Position numbers and translations under genes: made by a program
Assembly: GCA_005239725.1 (NCBI GenBank)
Contig: SBBM01000051.1
Location: 1 to 36,958 of the forward strand
From: Planctomycetales bacterium
Lineage (GTDB): Bacteria > Omnitrophota > Gorgyraeia > Gygaellales > Profunditerraquicolaceae
Direction: 5' to 3'
DNA length: 36,958 nucleotides
The notes under the pieces: generated by a model
Told to the model about the DNA's origin: nothing
Seen by the model: the letters and a program-made list of their open reading frames with translations, nothing else
Database searches by the model: none
Shown: positions 1-9,305 of the stretch, one piece after another
Position numbering within the stretch: position 1 is the first letter of the stretch
How the letters are laid out: each line of letters starts with the position of its first letter

Positions 1-21
1 GTCCCTGGTTTTACGTTTTAG

Positions 22-339
22 TTAATCTCCGTAAACCGTGGTTGTGTATTCGCCGAAAATGCCTAGGATATTCCTGGCATCGTAATCAACGTACTTGATC
101 CTGCTGATTTTTCCATCCTCCGCAGCTGCCTTTATGCTGGCGTCACCGGTAGCAACTAAACCAAGCACGGAAGTAGCCTTAGCTTTGCCTACTTTGCTGT
201 AAGACAGGCCTTCGCTGCCCGCGGCTACCGGCGCTTTTATTTCTGTATAAAACGCGCCATACGGATAAGGAGTTGCGCAGCCGGATAAGAATGCCGCTGT
301 CAACACAGTTAATACCAAACAGGTCATACCTTTTTTCAC
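22..339 (-). CDS. TRL-like family small lipoprotein
   Basis: ORF with a lipobox (LSGCATPYPYGAFYTEIKAPV) and the TRL-like pattern (KVGKAKATSVLGLVATGDASIKAAAEDGKISRIKYVDY). Family call from memory of the motif. Confidence 0.7.
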   Translation of the reverse strand: MKKGMTCLVLTVLTAAFLSGCATPYPYGAFYTEIKAPVAAGSEGLSYSKVGKAKATSVLGLVATGDASIKAAAEDGKISRIKYVDYDARNILGIFGEYTTTVYGD

Positions 340-578
340 CTTACACCCCCTTTCTTGTCGGTAAGTTCAACTATTTGTTTCTGAAGGTTTGTGATGGTGG
401 ATTCGAGTTTCTGGTTAGAATTTATCAAACCCTGGTTGGAATTAATTATAAACTGTATGTTTTCATTAAGGCTTGTCAGCATGGCGCCGATATGGAATAG
501 CCTTAAGGAGATGGCGATTAAAAAGAGGGCAATAACGGTAAGGATTGCATTTAAATATTTTACTTTGGCTTTCTTCAT
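336..578 (-). CDS. small membrane-anchored coiled-coil protein, unknown function
   Basis: 80-aa ORF with an N-terminal hydrophobic helix and a heptad-like, Asn/Gln-rich C-terminus. Overlaps the start of the downstream TRL-like lipoprotein by 4 nt. Confidence 0.55.
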   Translation of the reverse strand: MKKAKVKYLNAILTVIALFLIAISLRLFHIGAMLTSLNENIQFIINSNQGLINSNQKLESTITNLQKQIVELTDKKGGVR

Positions 579-635
579 TGGTCGTATTATACTACTTTCG
601 CAATGAAGGTAGCAAGTAATTTTTTGCCTAAACTA

Positions 636-664
636 TTGACTTGAAAAACAAAATAGCATATAAT
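636..664 (+). promoter_or_regulatory. sigma70-type promoter for rpsO-pnp
   Basis: TTGACT (636-641), 17-nt spacer, TATAAT (659-664), upstream of rpsO. Confidence 0.75.
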
Positions 665-720
665 TAAAAATATCCGGTTTTTAAAAACCCGAAAAATAAA
701 TAAGAAGGAGGTGAGAAAGA

Positions 721-990
721 TTGCTTTTAGTTAAAGAAAAGAAACAGAAGCTTATCAATGACTTTAAGATCCATTCCCGGGATACAGGTTCAGCCGAGGT
801 CCAGATTGCGCTGATAACCGAAAGAGTCAATAATCTATCCGACCACTTTAAGCACCACAAGAAAGATTTTCACTCCCGGCGCGGGCTTATTATGCTTGTG
901 GGCAGGCGTCGCAGGCTATTGGATTACGTTAAAAAGAAAGATATCGCCAAATACGAAGAGATCCTGGAGAAACTCAACTTAAGAAAGTAA
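721..990 (+). CDS. rpsO: 30S ribosomal protein S15
   Basis: 89 aa with S15 motifs ([58 protein letters not shown]). TTG start with strong SD AAGGAGGTGA. Confidence 0.97.
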   Translation: MLLVKEKKQKLINDFKIHSRDTGSAEVQIALITERVNNLSDHFKHHKKDFHSRRGLIMLVGRRRRLLDYVKKKDIAKYEEILEKLNLRK

Positions 991-1045
991 GTTGCGTCTT
1001 CATCCTCCCTTAAGTAAAATAATCAAAGCCTAGGAGCGGAATAAT

Positions 1046-3118
1046 ATGCAGACTATCAAGTTCGGAAGGAATGATTTGATTTTGGATACGGGAAAGGTCG
1101 CCAAGCAGGCGAACGGCTCGGTTACGGTTCAGTACGGCGGGACGGTCGTCTTGGTTACCGCATGTATGTCTAAAAAACCCCGGGAAGACCAGGATTTTTT
1201 CCCCCTGACCGTTGAATACCAGGAAAAGACTTACGCGGCAGGCAGGATCCCCGGCGGATTTTTTAAAAGGGAAGGCAGGCCTTCGGAGAGTGAAATCCTG
1301 ACCAGCCGCCTTATTGACCGTCCTATCCGACCGCTCTTCCCCAAAGGCTTATTTAATGAGGTGCAGGTTATCGCCGTTGTCTTGTCCAGTGACGGGGAAA
1401 ACGACCCCGATATCCTGGCGGTCACCGGCGCTTCCGCCGCATTATCCATATCAGATATACCTTTCAACGGGCCATTGGCCTGTTGCCGTGTGGCAAGAAT
1501 AGATAATCAGATTGTGCTTAACCCGACCTACAAAGAATTGGAAAGCGCCGAGCTAGAAGTGATTGTCGCTGCCAATGCCAAAGGCATTGTCATGCTCGAA
1601 TCCAAGGCTAAAGAGGTGTCTGAGGAGGTATATTTAGAAGCGGTTAAATTCGGCTTTGATAACCTTCAGGGCATAATCGGCTTCCAGGAAGAATTTGTGA
1701 AACAGCACGGAAAACCAAAAGCAGATATTGAATATAAAAAGATAGACGAAGTTCTGCAAGGTAAGGTTGAGGAACTGGCAAAAGAAAAACTCAAGGAAAT
1801 TTATAAATTAAGCAAAAAAGAAGAGAGGGAAGAGGGCGTAGGTTTATTATTCGGGGAATTAGAGGGAAAACTTACCCCGGGAGGCTACCTCCCCATCGAT
1901 ATCAAGATGGCCCTGGTCAAAGTAGAACAGGATGAAGTGAGGAATAAAATATTAAATGAAAATAAACGCATAGACGGCAGGGGTTTTAAGGATATCCGGC
2001 TTATTACCTGTGAAGTCTCTGTCTTACCGCGCACGCACGGTTCCTGTATCTTTACCCGCGGACAGACGCAGAGCCTGGCGGTTACTACGTTAGGTACCGG
2101 TGAAGACCAGCAGTTAATCGAGGCTTTAGAGGGAGAGACTTATAAATCTTTTATGCTGCACTACAGTTTTCCTCCCTTTAGTGTAGGCGAAACTGCGCCT
2201 TTACGCGGCCCCGGACGCCGGGAGATAGGCCATGGCGCCCTGGCAGAGAAGTCGCTTGCGGCAGTCATGCCTTCTAAAGATAAATTTCCCTACACCGTAA
2301 GAGTGGTTTCGGAAATCCTGGAATCTAACGGTTCTTCAAGTATGGCTTCAGTATGCGCGGCAAGCCTCTCGCTGATGGATGCCGGTGTCCCGATAAAAGA
2401 TACAGTGGGCGGGGTTGCTTTAGGCTTGATTAAAGAAGGCGGGAAGGCAGTCATCCTGACTGATATTACGGGCTTAGAAGATCACTTCGGAGATATGGAT
2501 TTTAAGGTAGCAGGAACCAGGACCGGTGTTACTGCCGTGCAGCTTGATTTAAAAATAGACGGCATAGATATAGATTTATTAAAGGCATGCCTGGCCCAGT
2601 CAAAAGAAGGCAGGTTCTTTATTTTAGATAAGATGGACGCGGCGTTATCCGCGCCTCGCGAGCAGATTTCTTCGTATGCGCCGCATATCGATGTCATTAA
2701 AATCAATCCGGAAAAAATCGGCGAGCTTATCGGCCCGGGAGGAAAAACTGTGAAGGGAATTATCGCCGCAACCGGAGCAACCGTTGATATCCAGGATGAC
2801 GGCAGTGTTATTGTGGGCTCGACCGATGCCGCAAAGGCCGAAGAAGCGATTAAAATGATAAAGCTGATAACCGAGGATGTGGAGGTCGGCCGTATTTATA
2901 ATGGCAAGGTTAAACGCATCATGAACTTTGGTGCTTTCTGCGAAATCGCCCCGCGCAAAGAGGGTCTGGTTCATGTTTCCGAATTAGCCGCCAAGTTCGT
3001 CAAGAACGTGGAAGATGTGGTTAAGGTGGGAGACGAGATTAAAGTCAAGGTAATAGGTATTGACGAGCTGGGCAGGATTAATCTGAGCAAGAAGCAGGCT
3101 GAAGCCGAAGAGAAGTAG
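1046..3118 (+). CDS. pnp: polyribonucleotide nucleotidyltransferase (PNPase)
   Basis: 690 aa. Two RNase PH-like domains, KH (KINPEKIGELIGPGGKTVKGI) and S1 domain (VGRIYNGKVKRIMNFGAFCEI). Adjacent to rpsO. Confidence 0.97.
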   Translation: MQTIKFGRNDLILDTGKVAKQANGSVTVQYGGTVVLVTACMSKKPREDQDFFPLTVEYQEKTYAAGRIPGGFFKREGRPSESEILTSRLIDRPIRPLFPKGLFNEVQVIAVVLSSDGENDPDILAVTGASAALSISDIPFNGPLACCRVARIDNQIVLNPTYKELESAELEVIVAANAKGIVMLESKAKEVSEEVYLEAVKFGFDNLQGIIGFQEEFVKQHGKPKADIEYKKIDEVLQGKVEELAKEKLKEIYKLSKKEEREEGVGLLFGELEGKLTPGGYLPIDIKMALVKVEQDEVRNKILNENKRIDGRGFKDIRLITCEVSVLPRTHGSCIFTRGQTQSLAVTTLGTGEDQQLIEALEGETYKSFMLHYSFPPFSVGETAPLRGPGRREIGHGALAEKSLAAVMPSKDKFPYTVRVVSEILESNGSSSMASVCAASLSLMDAGVPIKDTVGGVALGLIKEGGKAVILTDITGLEDHFGDMDFKVAGTRTGVTAVQLDLKIDGIDIDLLKACLAQSKEGRFFILDKMDAALSAPREQISSYAPHIDVIKINPEKIGELIGPGGKTVKGIIAATGATVDIQDDGSVIVGSTDAAKAEEAIKMIKLITEDVEVGRIYNGKVKRIMNFGAFCEIAPRKEGLVHVSELAAKFVKNVEDVVKVGDEIKVKVIGIDELGRINLSKKQAEAEEK

Positions 3119-3124
3119 CTAAAG

Positions 3125-5305
3125 GTGAAAGAAAGAAGATTAAATGAAATTAAAGGTGTCATATTAATTGCGCTAGGGTTAATTATTCTGGCCAGTCTTG
3201 TTTCGTTTACTCCCTACGACCTTAAATTTTATACCTCGCACCCGAATATCCCCCCTAAGAATTTTATCCGCATTTTCGGCGCATACCTGGCGTATATAGT
3301 CTTATTCCTATTAGGTTGGCCGGGATATTTTATACCTTTTTTTACTATCTGGTGCGGGGTAGGTTTCTTTCGCCAGAAGCCTCCTTATTTAAATTTGGTC
3401 AGAACCCTGGAAATTGCAGGGCTCTTATTGTCGGCGAGCTCTTTGATAGGGATGTTGCCTTTTGGGAATGAAACCGTCGGCTTTAACCGCGCGGGGTTCT
3501 TCGGGTTTATTATATCCCGCAAGACTTCTTCTTATATCGGGCCTTTAGGCGGTTATATCCTTTTTATTACCCTGTTTTTAGCGTTTTTTGCCCTGGTTGC
3601 CGAGGTTTTGATATCTACCTTTATTTCAAATATCATAGAAAAAATAAAACTTGTCCTGAAACCCCTGTCTAAATTTCAATTCAAAAAACGGAAGAAGGAC
3701 ACCGCAGAGGTCAGGCCTAAAGACATTTCTTCAAAACCAAAAATAACTGTATCGGATTCTTCTCCGAAAGAAAAATCATCGAGGGGCATTCTGTCTCTGT
3801 CTTCAAAGCCCAAAATAAAGATAAATACGGAACCGCGGCCTGTTGCTGGACCCACGGCAAAAGCGCCGATATTAAAAACCGGAGATTATCATTTGCCCAC
3901 CCTGGACTTATTGGATTCGCCTCCGCCTCCCGAAGCCCGCCAGATTAAAGAGGACCTTACCAATAACGCGCATATTTTGGAGGATACGCTTGGCGATTTC
4001 GGCATTTCAGTCAAGATTACTGATATTGAGCGCGGGCCGATAATCACCCGTTATGAACTTGAACCGGCGCCGGGAGTAAAGATTAACCGTATCGTTACTT
4101 TAAGCGATAATATTGCCCTGGCCATGAAGGCGCAGTCAGTAAGGATAGTAGCACCCATCCCGGGCAAGGGCAAGGTAGGCGTAGAAGTGCCTAATACGCA
4201 GAGCAGCCTGGTTTATTTAAAAGAGGTGCTTGCAGGCAAAGAATTCCAGGAAATGGATTCAAAATTAACCCTTGCGTTAGGCAAAGATATCGCTGGCAAG
4301 GCTGTGATTGCGGATTTAGGAATCATGCCGCATCTTTTAATCGCCGGGACAACAGGCTCAGGAAAGACCGTCTGCGTCAACTCACTGATATTATCTTTAC
4401 TTTTTAAGGCTACGCCCAACGAATTAAAATTCCTGATGATTGACCCGAAGATGGTGGAGCTGGCGCCTTTTAACGGTCTGCCGCACCTTTTATGCCCGGT
4501 GGTTACCGATTCCAAGAAGGCATCCTGCGCCCTTAACTGGGTAGTGGATGAAATGGAGCAGCGCTATCAATTGCTGGCAAAGGCCGGGGCAAGGAATATT
4601 GAGGCTTATAATCAAAAGCAAGAGATGCTTCCTTACATCGTGGTTATGATTGACGAATTTGCGGATTTAATGGTGGTTAGCCGCGACCAAGTCGAAGGTG
4701 CGATTACTCGCCTGGCGCAGCTTTCTCGCGCCGTAGGCATACACCTGGTTCTGGCAACTCAGAGGCCTTCGGTAGATGTAATCACGGGCGTAATCAAGGC
4801 TAACCTGCCTGCGCGCATATCTTTTAAGGTCGCCTCCAAAGTAGATTCGCGTACTGTTTTGGATATGAACGGCGCCGACAAACTTCTGGGCAGGGGGGAC
4901 ATGCTCTTCTTAAGGCCGCAGGATTCAAAACTAACCCGCGCGCAAGGGTGCCTGGTTTCCGATAGTGAGATTGAGAGAATAGTAGGATTTATCAAGGCCC
5001 AGGCAGAGCCGGTTTACGATGAAGAAATATTAAAGGAACAGAAAAAGTCTTCTTTGCCCGGGGGCACGGAAAAAGACGAACTCTATGATGAGGCTGTTAA
5101 GGTTATCATAGAAAGTAACCAGGCATCGGTATCGATTTTGCAGAGGCGTATGCGCTTAGGCTACACCCGCGCCGCGCGCATTATTGATATGATGGAGCAG
5201 GAGGGGCTTGTCGGGCCTTTTGAAGGAAGCAAGCCGCGTAAGATTTTGATTGACCGGCAGGCGTGGCTTGAAAAAGACATAATGAACGCAGGGGGAGGGA
5301 AATAA
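3125..5305 (+). CDS. ftsK: DNA translocase FtsK/SpoIIIE
   Basis: N-terminal TM segments, Walker A (IAGTTGSGKTVCVNSLI), Walker B (IVVMIDEFADLM), C-terminal gamma winged helix. GTG start. Confidence 0.95.
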   Translation: MKERRLNEIKGVILIALGLIILASLVSFTPYDLKFYTSHPNIPPKNFIRIFGAYLAYIVLFLLGWPGYFIPFFTIWCGVGFFRQKPPYLNLVRTLEIAGLLLSASSLIGMLPFGNETVGFNRAGFFGFIISRKTSSYIGPLGGYILFITLFLAFFALVAEVLISTFISNIIEKIKLVLKPLSKFQFKKRKKDTAEVRPKDISSKPKITVSDSSPKEKSSRGILSLSSKPKIKINTEPRPVAGPTAKAPILKTGDYHLPTLDLLDSPPPPEARQIKEDLTNNAHILEDTLGDFGISVKITDIERGPIITRYELEPAPGVKINRIVTLSDNIALAMKAQSVRIVAPIPGKGKVGVEVPNTQSSLVYLKEVLAGKEFQEMDSKLTLALGKDIAGKAVIADLGIMPHLLIAGTTGSGKTVCVNSLILSLLFKATPNELKFLMIDPKMVELAPFNGLPHLLCPVVTDSKKASCALNWVVDEMEQRYQLLAKAGARNIEAYNQKQEMLPYIVVMIDEFADLMVVSRDQVEGAITRLAQLSRAVGIHLVLATQRPSVDVITGVIKANLPARISFKVASKVDSRTVLDMNGADKLLGRGDMLFLRPQDSKLTRAQGCLVSDSEIERIVGFIKAQAEPVYDEEILKEQKKSSLPGGTEKDELYDEAVKVIIESNQASVSILQRRMRLGYTRAARIIDMMEQEGLVGPFEGSKPRKILIDRQAWLEKDIMNAGGGK

Positions 5306-6129
5306 TGGAAGCGGAATCAAGTGGCGCAAAGCTTAAAAAGCTCCGCTTAGAAAAAGGCTTCAGCCTTGAAGAGGCGCAGAAAAAAACCAAAATCCATCTT
5401 GATGTCCTGAAGGCCATAGAAGAAGACAATTTTATAAATTTAAGCCCGGTATATGCCAAAGGTTTTTTAAAAATTTATTGCAAATTCCTGGGTGTGGATT
5501 ATAAGTCTTATATCCCTGATTATAAGGAGCTGCAGGCACAGCCGGGCGCACAGATTAAGCAAGAAGAGCCGCCGCAATTCATTAAAAATACTCCGGAAAA
5601 ACGGGATGTCTCCAGGCCAAAAGTAAAGTTAAAGACGATTGTTGTAATATTGTCAGGAATATTTCTTGCGGTTAGCCTGTTTAATCTCGGCAGAAAAATG
5701 GCGCGTGTCCCCAAGAAGGAGGAAAATAAACCGAAAGTAACCAGGGCCAAGCAGCCGGCTCTGGAAAAGGCAAAGCCAAAACCAGATGCAAAGCTCAATG
5801 TAAAGCCAGATACAGCCCTTGTTGAGAAAAAGGTGCGCACAGAAACTATCTTCCAGGAAAAGAATCTTGTTGAGATAAGGCTGGTCATAAGCGCAAAAGA
5901 GGACTGTTGGATGCAGGTAAAGGTGGACCGCCATCTGGTTTTTCAGAATATTTTAAAAAAGGGAAGGTTCGAAAGCTGGAAGGCAAAAGATAAAATAGAA
6001 CTTTCTTTAGGCAACGCCGGCGGAATAGATTTAGAGATAAACGGCAAACTCATCTCTCCCCTGGGCCGAAGAGGACAGGTGCTCAAAAACATCGTAATCA
6101 CCAAAAACGGCTTAAACATACCGCAGTAA
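5305..6129 (+). CDS. RodZ-like protein: Xre-type HTH, single TM and DUF4115-like periplasmic domain
   Basis: HTH (GAKLKKLRLEKGFSLEEAQKKTKIHLDVLKAIEEDNF), TM (TIVVILSGIFLAVSLFNL), C-terminal WMQVKVD..F/KAKDKIELSLGNAGGIDLEINGK pattern. Confidence 0.85.
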   Translation: MEAESSGAKLKKLRLEKGFSLEEAQKKTKIHLDVLKAIEEDNFINLSPVYAKGFLKIYCKFLGVDYKSYIPDYKELQAQPGAQIKQEEPPQFIKNTPEKRDVSRPKVKLKTIVVILSGIFLAVSLFNLGRKMARVPKKEENKPKVTRAKQPALEKAKPKPDAKLNVKPDTALVEKKVRTETIFQEKNLVEIRLVISAKEDCWMQVKVDRHLVFQNILKKGRFESWKAKDKIELSLGNAGGIDLEINGKLISPLGRRGQVLKNIVITKNGLNIPQ

Positions 6130-6131
6130 TC

Positions 6132-6295
6132 AGGGGACGTAATCAGGGGACGTTTCCCTTATCTGTAACTCTTTGCAATGCATAACGATAGAAAGAGGTA
6201 GGTTGGATTTGTCGGTTAGATATTATAAATTGCCAGTTTGTAACTTATTATTTCCCATGCCGTTATGAACAAGGGAAACGTCCCCTACGTCCCCT
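6132..6295 (+). repeat. palindromic MITE/REP-like element with GGGGACGT-type terminal inverted repeats
   Basis: AGGGGACGT (6132-6140) and GGGGACGTTTCCCTT (6146-6160) are the exact inverse of AAGGGAAACGTCCCC (6271-6285) and ACGTCCCCT (6287-6295). Left end also carries a tandem AATCAGGGGACGT (6128-6140, 6141-6153). Confidence 0.85.
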
Positions 6296-7533
6296 ATAAA
6301 ATTGGGATATTGAATTTGGGCTGCCCCAGGAACCTGGTGGATTCGGAGAATATTTTAGGTCGCCTTAACCTGAAAGGCTACCCTATTACCGATGTTGCCA
6401 AGGCTGATATCGCTATTGTTAATACTTGTGCATTTATAGAAGACGCTAAAAGAGAGTCAATTGACGCGATATTGAGTCTGATTGATTTGAAAAAAAATGG
6501 CAAACTGAAAAAGATAATCGTTTATGGCTGTCTGGTTCAACGTTACAAGGATAAATTAAGGCGAGAACTTCCGGAAATAGATGCCTTTGTGGGTAGGGTT
6601 TCGCTTAATCATTCGCAGGAGGCATACCAGATAACCCCCAGGCATTTTGCATATGTAAAGATATGCGAAGGCTGCATAAATAACTGCTCATATTGTATTA
6701 TCCCGAAGATAAAATCGAAATTTGCCAGCCTCGGTATGAACAGCATACTTGAAAGAGTAGATAAGTTGGACCGCGAAAAAGTTTCGGAGATAAATATTGT
6801 CGGGCAGGATATAACCGGTTACGGCATCGACCTGTATGGCGTGCCGAAACTCGCCGAGGTTTTAGGCAAAATATCCGCCAGGGTAAAGAATACAGGCTGG
6901 ATAAGGCTCCTTTATTTATATCCTAGCCGTATCAGCGATGACTTGCTAAGGCTCATCAAAGACGAGCCGCGCATATGTAAATATATTGACGTGCCTATCC
7001 AGCATATCAACGACCGCATATTAAAATTGATGCGCCGGGATACCAAAAAGAAAGATATCCTGAAATTGATAGAAAAAATCAGGAAAAACATCCCGGGGGT
7101 GGCTTTGCGGACCTCCCTGATCGTGGGTTTTCCTTCTGAGACGGAAAGGGAATTTAACGAATTGCTTAAATTTATTGACGATGCCAGATTCGAAAGGCTG
7201 GGCGCTTTTGTGTATTCCAGAGAAGAAGGGACAAAGGCATATGGTTTTGAGGGGCAGGTTCCCAAAAAAGTTAAGATAGGGCGTTTTAACGCGGTCATGG
7301 AAAAACAGAAGCTTATTTCGGAAAATTTAAATAAAAAATTTCTTGGCAAGCAGATTGATGTTATAATAGATAATATTGAGGACAGCCGTTATTTAGGCCG
7401 CAGCCAATATGACGCCCCGGAAGTTGACGGCATAGTCTATGTGAGTTCAAAGAAAGAATTGAAACCCGGTGATTTTGTAAAGGTAAAAGTTACGACTACC
7501 CTGGAATACGATTTAGCAGGAGAAGCCGTATAA
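6265..7533 (+). CDS. rimO: ribosomal protein S12 methylthiotransferase RimO
   Basis: MiaB/RimO family radical SAM: IGILNLGCPRNLVDSENILG, KICEGCINNCSYCIIP, C-terminal TRAM-like domain. First ~11 codons lie in the repeat element. Confidence 0.93.
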   Translation: MNKGNVPYVPYKIGILNLGCPRNLVDSENILGRLNLKGYPITDVAKADIAIVNTCAFIEDAKRESIDAILSLIDLKKNGKLKKIIVYGCLVQRYKDKLRRELPEIDAFVGRVSLNHSQEAYQITPRHFAYVKICEGCINNCSYCIIPKIKSKFASLGMNSILERVDKLDREKVSEINIVGQDITGYGIDLYGVPKLAEVLGKISARVKNTGWIRLLYLYPSRISDDLLRLIKDEPRICKYIDVPIQHINDRILKLMRRDTKKKDILKLIEKIRKNIPGVALRTSLIVGFPSETEREFNELLKFIDDARFERLGAFVYSREEGTKAYGFEGQVPKKVKIGRFNAVMEKQKLISENLNKKFLGKQIDVIIDNIEDSRYLGRSQYDAPEVDGIVYVSSKKELKPGDFVKVKVTTTLEYDLAGEAV

Positions 7534-8111
7534 TGAATATCGCTAACAGGCTCACCATATTAAGGATTATCCTTACTTTTGTTTTTATGATTCTCTTGCG
7601 TTTTCCGGGCCTCTGGGCAAAAGTGGCGAGTTTCGTAATATTTTTATTTGCCGCGCTTTCGGATTACCTCGACGGCAGGATTGCGCAGAAAAGAAATATG
7701 GTTACCGATTTCGGAAAACTTATGGACCCCATTGCCGATAAAATCCTGGTCCTGGCGGCATTTATAACATTCGTGCAGATGCAGTTAATCAAGGACTGGA
7801 TGGTCCTGATTATCATATCCCGCGAGATAGTAATTACCTCTTTAAGGGTCTTCGCCCTCAATAAAGGCAAGGTGCTTGCCGCAGCCAAGGCAGGCAAACA
7901 TAAAACCTTGTCGCAGATGCTGGTAATATTTGCCATACTTTTATTTATCGTTACGAAAGAGGCAATGAAAACCTTTTTTACCTGGAACCCGGTCTGGGAG
8001 AATTTTTTCCGTCAGGGCATATACATAGTGATGCTCCTTATCGTAGGGCTTACCCTTTATTCGGGCCTTTCCTATCTCTGGGAAAACCGCAAGGTAATCA
8101 CAAATATTTAA
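7533..8111 (+). CDS. pgsA: CDP-diacylglycerol--glycerol-3-phosphate 3-phosphatidyltransferase
   Basis: CDP-alcohol phosphotransferase motif SDYLDGRIAQKRNMVTDFGKLMDPIADK. Start overlaps rimO stop. Confidence 0.93.
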   Translation: MNIANRLTILRIILTFVFMILLRFPGLWAKVASFVIFLFAALSDYLDGRIAQKRNMVTDFGKLMDPIADKILVLAAFITFVQMQLIKDWMVLIIISREIVITSLRVFALNKGKVLAAAKAGKHKTLSQMLVIFAILLFIVTKEAMKTFFTWNPVWENFFRQGIYIVMLLIVGLTLYSGLSYLWENRKVITNI

Positions 8112-8121
8112 AGTCTGTCAG

Positions 8122-8589
8122 GTGAAAATACAAAATTTTATAATCAAAACATTGAGCACATTTTTTTATACCGGCTACCTCCCGTTTTTCCCCGGGACAT
8201 TCGGTAGTATTGCCGGGATATTGCTTGTCTTTCTCATGAAAGGCGATAATTCCTTATATCTTATATCTACGGCTGCCGTGGTGGCATTGGGTTTTTTAAT
8301 TTCCGGCAGGGCCGAGGGGTTGTTTAATAAAAAAGACGCCAGGCCTATTGTGATAGATGAAGTATCCGGAGTATTTTTAAGCCTTTTATTTATTTCCTAC
8401 GACATCAAATTAATAATTGCCGCATTTATCCTCTTCCGCATATTAGACGCATTAAAACCCTATCCCGCCCATAGGCTTGAGAAATTCAGGGGAAGCATAG
8501 GTATAATGGGGGATGATATAGTTGCGGGGATTTATACGAATATTATCCTTCAGATAGTCTTAAGATGCGCTTCTTTTAAGGTTTCGTAA
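8122..8589 (+). CDS. pgpA: phosphatidylglycerophosphatase A
   Basis: PgpA motifs (YTGYLPFFPGTFGSIAGI, IVIDEVSGVF, GIMGDDIVAGIYTNI). GTG start, next to pgsA. Confidence 0.9.
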   Translation: MKIQNFIIKTLSTFFYTGYLPFFPGTFGSIAGILLVFLMKGDNSLYLISTAAVVALGFLISGRAEGLFNKKDARPIVIDEVSGVFLSLLFISYDIKLIIAAFILFRILDALKPYPAHRLEKFRGSIGIMGDDIVAGIYTNIILQIVLRCASFKVS

Positions 8590-9122
8590 ATAGGGCCTTT
8601 TGGGGTGAGCGTGCTTTGAAAAAGCGTAATTTTTACAGCTGTAAATTCTGCAGAGAATCCGCCTGATTCGCTTGTCAGATTTTCTAATGCTTGAGATAAT
8701 TTATTCCGGTTTTTACTTGAGCGTGTCCTTCCGATAGTGATATGCGACGAAAACGGTCTTTCCTCTTTAGGGATGCCGATTTTTTCGCTCTCTTTCTCTA
8801 AATCTTCCGCGATTTGTTTTACTTCAGAATCTCCTTTATCAATTCCCGCCCAGATAACCCGTGCGGATTTTATGTTCGGGAATGCGCCGAAAGAAGTAAG
8901 GTGTATATAAAATTGCGTTTTATTCCCCGCGATATCTTCAAGGATTTGAGTGATTTGATTTAATTGTTTCTCGTCAATTTCGCCTAAAAATTTCAGGGTG
9001 AGGTGGATATTCTGAGGATTGACCCATTTGACGTCGGCATTGGAGGATTTTAATTTTGCCTGCGCCTTTGCCAGGTAATCTTTGATTTCCTGCGGTAAGT
9101 CAATGGCAATAAACGCTCTCAT
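8550..9122 (-). CDS. thpR: RNA 2',3'-cyclic phosphodiesterase
   Basis: 2H motifs HLTLKFLGEI and HITIGRTRS. MRAFIAIDLP start placed at 9122 rather than the longer ORF start at 9140. Confidence 0.92.
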   Translation of the reverse strand: MRAFIAIDLPQEIKDYLAKAQAKLKSSNADVKWVNPQNIHLTLKFLGEIDEKQLNQITQILEDIAGNKTQFYIHLTSFGAFPNIKSARVIWAGIDKGDSEVKQIAEDLEKESEKIGIPKEERPFSSHITIGRTRSSKNRNKLSQALENLTSESGGFSAEFTAVKITLFQSTLTPKGPIYETLKEAHLKTI

Positions 9123-9136
9123 AAGTATGGGGTATG

Positions 9137-9305
9137 GCAATTTTTGTCTTTGCTTCCGGCGTGCTTCAGAATTTTTGCCGTCTGCTACGGTTTTCTTCCT
9201 CGCTACGGACAGGCTGCCCGTTTATAGATTCCTCCGTTCGTCGTAAAACCTTGCAGACTTTTGCCAACAATTTTCTTATGCACGCTCCAGCAAAAGACAA
9301 AAATT
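9137..9305 (+). repeat. long imperfect palindrome between cinA-type gene and thpR
   Basis: AATTTTTGTCTTTGCTTCCGGCGTGC (9139-9164) is imperfectly inverse to GCACGCTCCAGCAAAAGACAAAAATT (9280-9305). Interior arms GTCTGCTACGGTTTT and AAAACCTTGCAGAC also pair. Confidence 0.75.

Noticed and set aside
676-689. GGTTTTTAAAAACC palindrome in the rpsO leader as an S15 autoregulatory site
   Set aside because: AT-rich 14-bp palindrome with no hairpin loop room; not convincing as an S15-binding structure without comparative data.
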